This document shows, one piece after another, positions 61,622 through 64,000 of a DNA stretch of 64,000 nucleotides (its first letter is position 1; the number at the start of each line of letters is the position of its first letter). Origin of the DNA: Bacteroidales bacterium UBA6851. Its GTDB lineage: Bacteria; Bacteroidota; Bacteroidia; Bacteroidales; UBA932. Where the stretch lies: the NCBI GenBank assembly GCA_002451795.1, contig DKDJ01000001.1, positions 1-64,000 of the forward strand, read 5' to 3'. The notes below the pieces were generated by a model. It had not been told where the DNA came from. It did not search any database and worked only from the letters and a program-made list of their open reading frames with translations. Both the position numbers and the translations under genes were made by a program.

Positions 61622-62389
61622 TCAATAGATAAAAGGAATGATTCTCTTGACCTTCGTAGTATCAAGTTCATCCCCGAATTCCTTTTTATATTTCTCGTAT
61701 ATTCTTGATGCCCTCGGGCACAGATTAGCAAAAGTCCATACGGCAAATAGCACGCCCGACCATGACCAGGTCATAATAGCAAATCCCACCCATTCGGTCA
61801 GTTCTCCGAAATAATTAGCGGAAGTAACGTATTTGAACATCCCCTTTTTGGGAAGATAGTGCCGCGTGTCACCAGGAGCGCGAAGATGCCTGATTATACT
61901 ATCTGACTGGATATTGACAAACATCCCAAGAGCAAACACAACTAGACCGATGACAAACTGAGGACTTCTTAGCCATGCAGTCTGATACATCTCCGATGGC
62001 GAAAGATAAAACAGCCATCCACCTTGCATGAAAGCATTCAAAGTATTGAAAACAACCCCCATAAGAATAATGCTCAACGGCATTTTACTCTTTCCCTTGA
62101 TAAGAAATGGGAAAATGAACGAGCGCTGGAAATAATGCAGTTCGAAGACAATCAGAAAAATAAGCCTCGTCATATCATCCTTCCTGTCTGACAATAGCCA
62201 CAACAGGAGCATCGCAAAAAACACAGGAGACTCCATCAGCACCCAACCTAGACGATTGTTCACAGCAGGCCCCCACTTCTTGTCGTAGAATTTTCCATAG
62301 CCCGCATCCACGAAGAACAATGCCACAAACACTATCACAGCCACGACCGCCATCACGACAAGAAAAATATTAAATGCTTGAACACTCAT
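61622..62389 (-). CDS. 3-Oxo-5-alpha-steroid 4-dehydrogenase-family membrane protein (5-alpha-reductase-like)
   Basis: 255 aa with six or seven hydrophobic helices. The C-terminal half is the SRD5A/DUF1295 signature: IIRHLRAPGDTRHYLPKKGMFKYVTSANYFGELTEWVGFAIMTWS, CPRASRIYEKYKKEFGD, KRIIPFIY. The N-E pair in ANYFGELTEW and the late RIIPFI are NADPH-binding parts of animal steroid 5-alpha-reductases. MESPVFF early on is also typical. It would reduce the delta4 double bond of 3-oxo-steroids in the 5-alpha sense, or an enoyl lipid. Confidence 0.88.
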   Translation of the reverse strand: MSVQAFNIFLVVMAVVAVIVFVALFFVDAGYGKFYDKKWGPAVNNRLGWVLMESPVFFAMLLLWLLSDRKDDMTRLIFLIVFELHYFQRSFIFPFLIKGKSKMPLSIILMGVVFNTLNAFMQGGWLFYLSPSEMYQTAWLRSPQFVIGLVVFALGMFVNIQSDSIIRHLRAPGDTRHYLPKKGMFKYVTSANYFGELTEWVGFAIMTWSWSGVLFAVWTFANLCPRASRIYEKYKKEFGDELDTTKVKRIIPFIY

Positions 62390-62392
62390 AGA

Positions 62393-63031
62393 CTATAGGG
62401 AATGGAGATGACCGAAAGTGCGCTTCCAGTTGCAGAATTTCAAGTCACTATCCTTAATCATAAAATTAAACATTCCGCTGTCATGAAAGCGGATTCCGAG
62501 CGCGTCATCCTCATCTATCTGAAGGAGACTTGCACAGTCAGGGAATTGTTCTTTTATTTCCTGGAAGAAAGGGACTCCGAGCAGTTTGTGTCCATCCGCA
62601 TCATCAGCACACTGACTGAACTCAATAGCCATCTCCGGCTCGGCAAGTTCATTGTCATCATCATCCACAAGAATACAACTGTTGAATGTCTCCATATTGA
62701 CAGTCTTACTATATTTCACCACGGCAAGTTGTTTGTCCCACTTTCCGAGCGGCGTTGGGACTGGAGACTCATACCCCACATAGTCGTCTATCGCCGCGAA
62801 AAAATATAACATTCCCTCGTGAGGAAGCCGGCCTTCGGCATCAAAAGGTGCTATATCCGCGCAGTCTATCTGACAGATGAACGTGAGCGGAAACTCGCCT
62901 TCCTGTCCATCCTCATCCGTGTACGTCATCATCGGGTACTCCACCTGCGGTGGCAAGTCTGGATTTCCCCACCATTTACTACAACAGAAAAGTGTAGAAT
63001 CCGTACTCTTTAGTGAAAGTCTTATCGCCAT
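62393..63031 (-). CDS. DUF1963 (YwqG-like) protein
   Basis: 212 aa, acidic, cytoplasmic. SKWWGNPDLPPQVEYP, FICQIDCADIAPFDAEGRLPHEGMLYFFAAID and HKLLGVPFFQEI match DUF1963/YwqG, a family without known function. First gene of the six-gene reverse-strand operon; the steroid-reductase-like gene starts 3 bp after its stop. A weak -7 box (TATATTTA) lies about 15 bp upstream. Confidence 0.85.
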   Translation of the reverse strand: MAIRLSLKSTDSTLFCCSKWWGNPDLPPQVEYPMMTYTDEDGQEGEFPLTFICQIDCADIAPFDAEGRLPHEGMLYFFAAIDDYVGYESPVPTPLGKWDKQLAVVKYSKTVNMETFNSCILVDDDDNELAEPEMAIEFSQCADDADGHKLLGVPFFQEIKEQFPDCASLLQIDEDDALGIRFHDSGMFNFMIKDSDLKFCNWKRTFGHLHSL

Positions 63032-63080
63032 AATTTTGTAAATATACGGAAATAATATCAGATTATTACGAACTTTTTTC

Positions 63081-63088
63081 TAAATTTG
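63081..63088 (+). promoter_or_regulatory. Promoter -7 element for glnS
   Basis: TAAATTTG; leader about 35 nt to ATG 63127. No clear TTG at 19-21 bp. Confidence 0.5.
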
Positions 63089-63126
63089 AGGTTTTGAAAC
63101 AACAAACATTTTATACAAAATAGATT

Positions 63127-64000
63127 ATGGAAGAAGCCAGGAAACTGAATTTCCTCGAGGAAATTATTGAAGACGATCTCAAGTCAGGAAAAGTCTCAAG
63201 CATTTTGACACGTTTTCCTCCTGAACCGAACGGATACCTCCACCTTGGACACGCCAAATCACTCTGCATAAATTTCGGTCTTGCTCAGAAATACGGTGGC
63301 AAGACCAATCTCCGATATGACGACACCAACCCAGTAAAGGAAGATACCGAGTATGTTGACTCCATCAAGGAGGATATCAAATGGCTCGGATTCCAGTGGG
63401 AAAAGGAATGCTATGCGTCAGATTACTTCGATCAGCTCTATCAGTGGGCGGAAGAGCTAATCCAAAGAGGCCTGGCATACGTAGACGACCAAAGTCAGGA
63501 AGAGATCTCCAAAAATAGAGGTACGGTGGACAAGCCTGGCACCGACAGTCCATGGCGCGACCGTACCGTAGAGGAGAACCTGAGACTTTTCAGAGAAATG
63601 CGAGACGGCAAATACGCCGATGGTGAGAAAGTACTTCGTGCTAAAATTGATATGGCACACCCAAACATGATGTTCCGTGATCCTCTCCTCTACCGCATCA
63701 AACACGCGCATCACCACCGCACCGGAGACAAATGGTGCATCTACCCGATGTACGACTACACCCACGGACAGTGTGATTCCATAGAACATATCACCCATTC
63801 CATCTGCACCCTCGAATTTGACGTCCATAGGCCTCTGTACGACTGGTTCATCCAGACTCTCGGCATCTACCCATCGCATCAGTATGAATTTGCAAGGCTC
63901 AACCTCACATACACTCTTATGTCCAAGCGCAAACTCCTTGAACTTGTACAGAAGGGCATCGTAGCAGGATGGGACGACCCAAGAATGCCAACACTCTGTG
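63127..64000 (+). CDS. glnS: Glutamine--tRNA ligase, N-terminal part (cut by window end)
   Basis: First 291 residues, open to the window edge. HIGH motif in FPPEPNGYLHLGHAKSL (residues 39-42), YDDTNPVKEDTEYVDSI, CIYPMYDYTHGQCDSIEHITHSICTLEF, and MSKRKLLELV, the KMSKS-like loop. These are GlnRS rather than GluRS features (YDYTHxxxDSIEHITHS). About half of the usual 560 aa is present. Confidence 0.95.
   Translation, partial: MEEARKLNFLEEIIEDDLKSGKVSSILTRFPPEPNGYLHLGHAKSLCINFGLAQKYGGKTNLRYDDTNPVKEDTEYVDSIKEDIKWLGFQWEKECYASDYFDQLYQWAEELIQRGLAYVDDQSQEEISKNRGTVDKPGTDSPWRDRTVEENLRLFREMRDGKYADGEKVLRAKIDMAHPNMMFRDPLLYRIKHAHHHRTGDKWCIYPMYDYTHGQCDSIEHITHSICTLEFDVHRPLYDWFIQTLGIYPSHQYEFARLNLTYTLMSKRKLLELVQKGIVAGWDDPRMPTLC

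Noticed and set aside
1..64000. CRISPR arrays, insertion sequences, rRNA genes
   Set aside because: No regularly spaced direct repeats, no intact transposase and no rRNA-like sequence were seen on reading through; only the decayed recombinase fragments at 1-2.1 kb.

Overview
The window is a piece of a Bacteroidota chromosome, most likely a gut Bacteroidales. The evidence is the promoter code: many genes are preceded by the Bacteroidota pair TTTG/TTG, then about 19-21 bp, then TANNTTTG, instead of E. coli -35/-10 boxes. Family content agrees: DUF4491, DUF6359/DUF4493, a fimbrillin-type surface lipoprotein with a small ICTSG-ending protein, AAA/DUF4143 ATPase and Bacteroidetes integrase remnants, GH97, and many lipoproteins. 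I cannot name a genus. Most of the window is ordinary, densely packed core genome. The accessory parts are the left end (about 1-8 kb), the thiamin operon and the reductase operon near the right end.

Layout. 0-1 kb: a secreted metallo-beta-lactamase-like protein that has lost most metal ligands. 1-2.2 kb: a scar of decayed mobile DNA (tyrosine integrase, DUF4143 ATPase, serine recombinase and XRE repressor fragments). 2.2-7.1 kb: surface and outer-membrane proteins. 7.1-8.7 kb: MFS transporter and DUF4491. 8.8-14.8 kb: a four-gene iron/haem locus (porin, imelysin lipoprotein, di-haem c-type oxidoreductase, CcsBA cytochrome c assembly). 14.9-16.3 kb: ECF sigma factor, membrane partner and a secreted plug-like protein. 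16.5-24.4 kb: housekeeping and repair (ICMT-like methyltransferase, Ogt, tRNA-Ala, thioesterase, MsrA, a degenerate PriA, pyrophosphatase, superoxide reductase, CE15-like esterase, Pgi). 24.5-26.8 kb: two secreted proteins flanking a compact promoter-terminator unit that looks like a small RNA gene. 26.8-34.8 kb: TPR protein, YycJ-like hydrolase, ABC exporter, VanZ-like protein and a golvesin/xanthan-lyase-like protein. 34.8-38.6 kb: nucleotide-sugar operon (RfbB, PAP2, CapD-like). 38.7-51.5 kb: core genes (rnhA, pdxA, trpS, recA, HAD, Xer recombinase, C11 peptidase, rplY, pth, pyrG, GH97, MFS).

51.5-57.9 kb: a TPP-riboswitch operon (methyltransferase, tenA, thiD, thiS, thiE, thiG, thiH, thiF, tenI-like). 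It makes the thiazole half of thiamin, salvages the pyrimidine half and joins them. No thiC lies in the operon. 57.9-63.0 kb, reverse strand: a six-gene, tightly coupled operon holding a steroid 5-alpha-reductase-family membrane protein, an Old Yellow Enzyme-type flavin reductase with an Fe-S motif and two short-chain dehydrogenases. This enzyme set matches the classes used by gut Bacteroidales to reduce 3-oxo-delta4 bile acids or steroids, and I rate it the most interesting system here. The window ends inside glnS.

Coordinates of protein genes include the stop codon. Starts were moved inward from the longest open frame where a signal peptide, family alignment or promoter position called for it. 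All family assignments are from reading the translated sequence, not from database searches.
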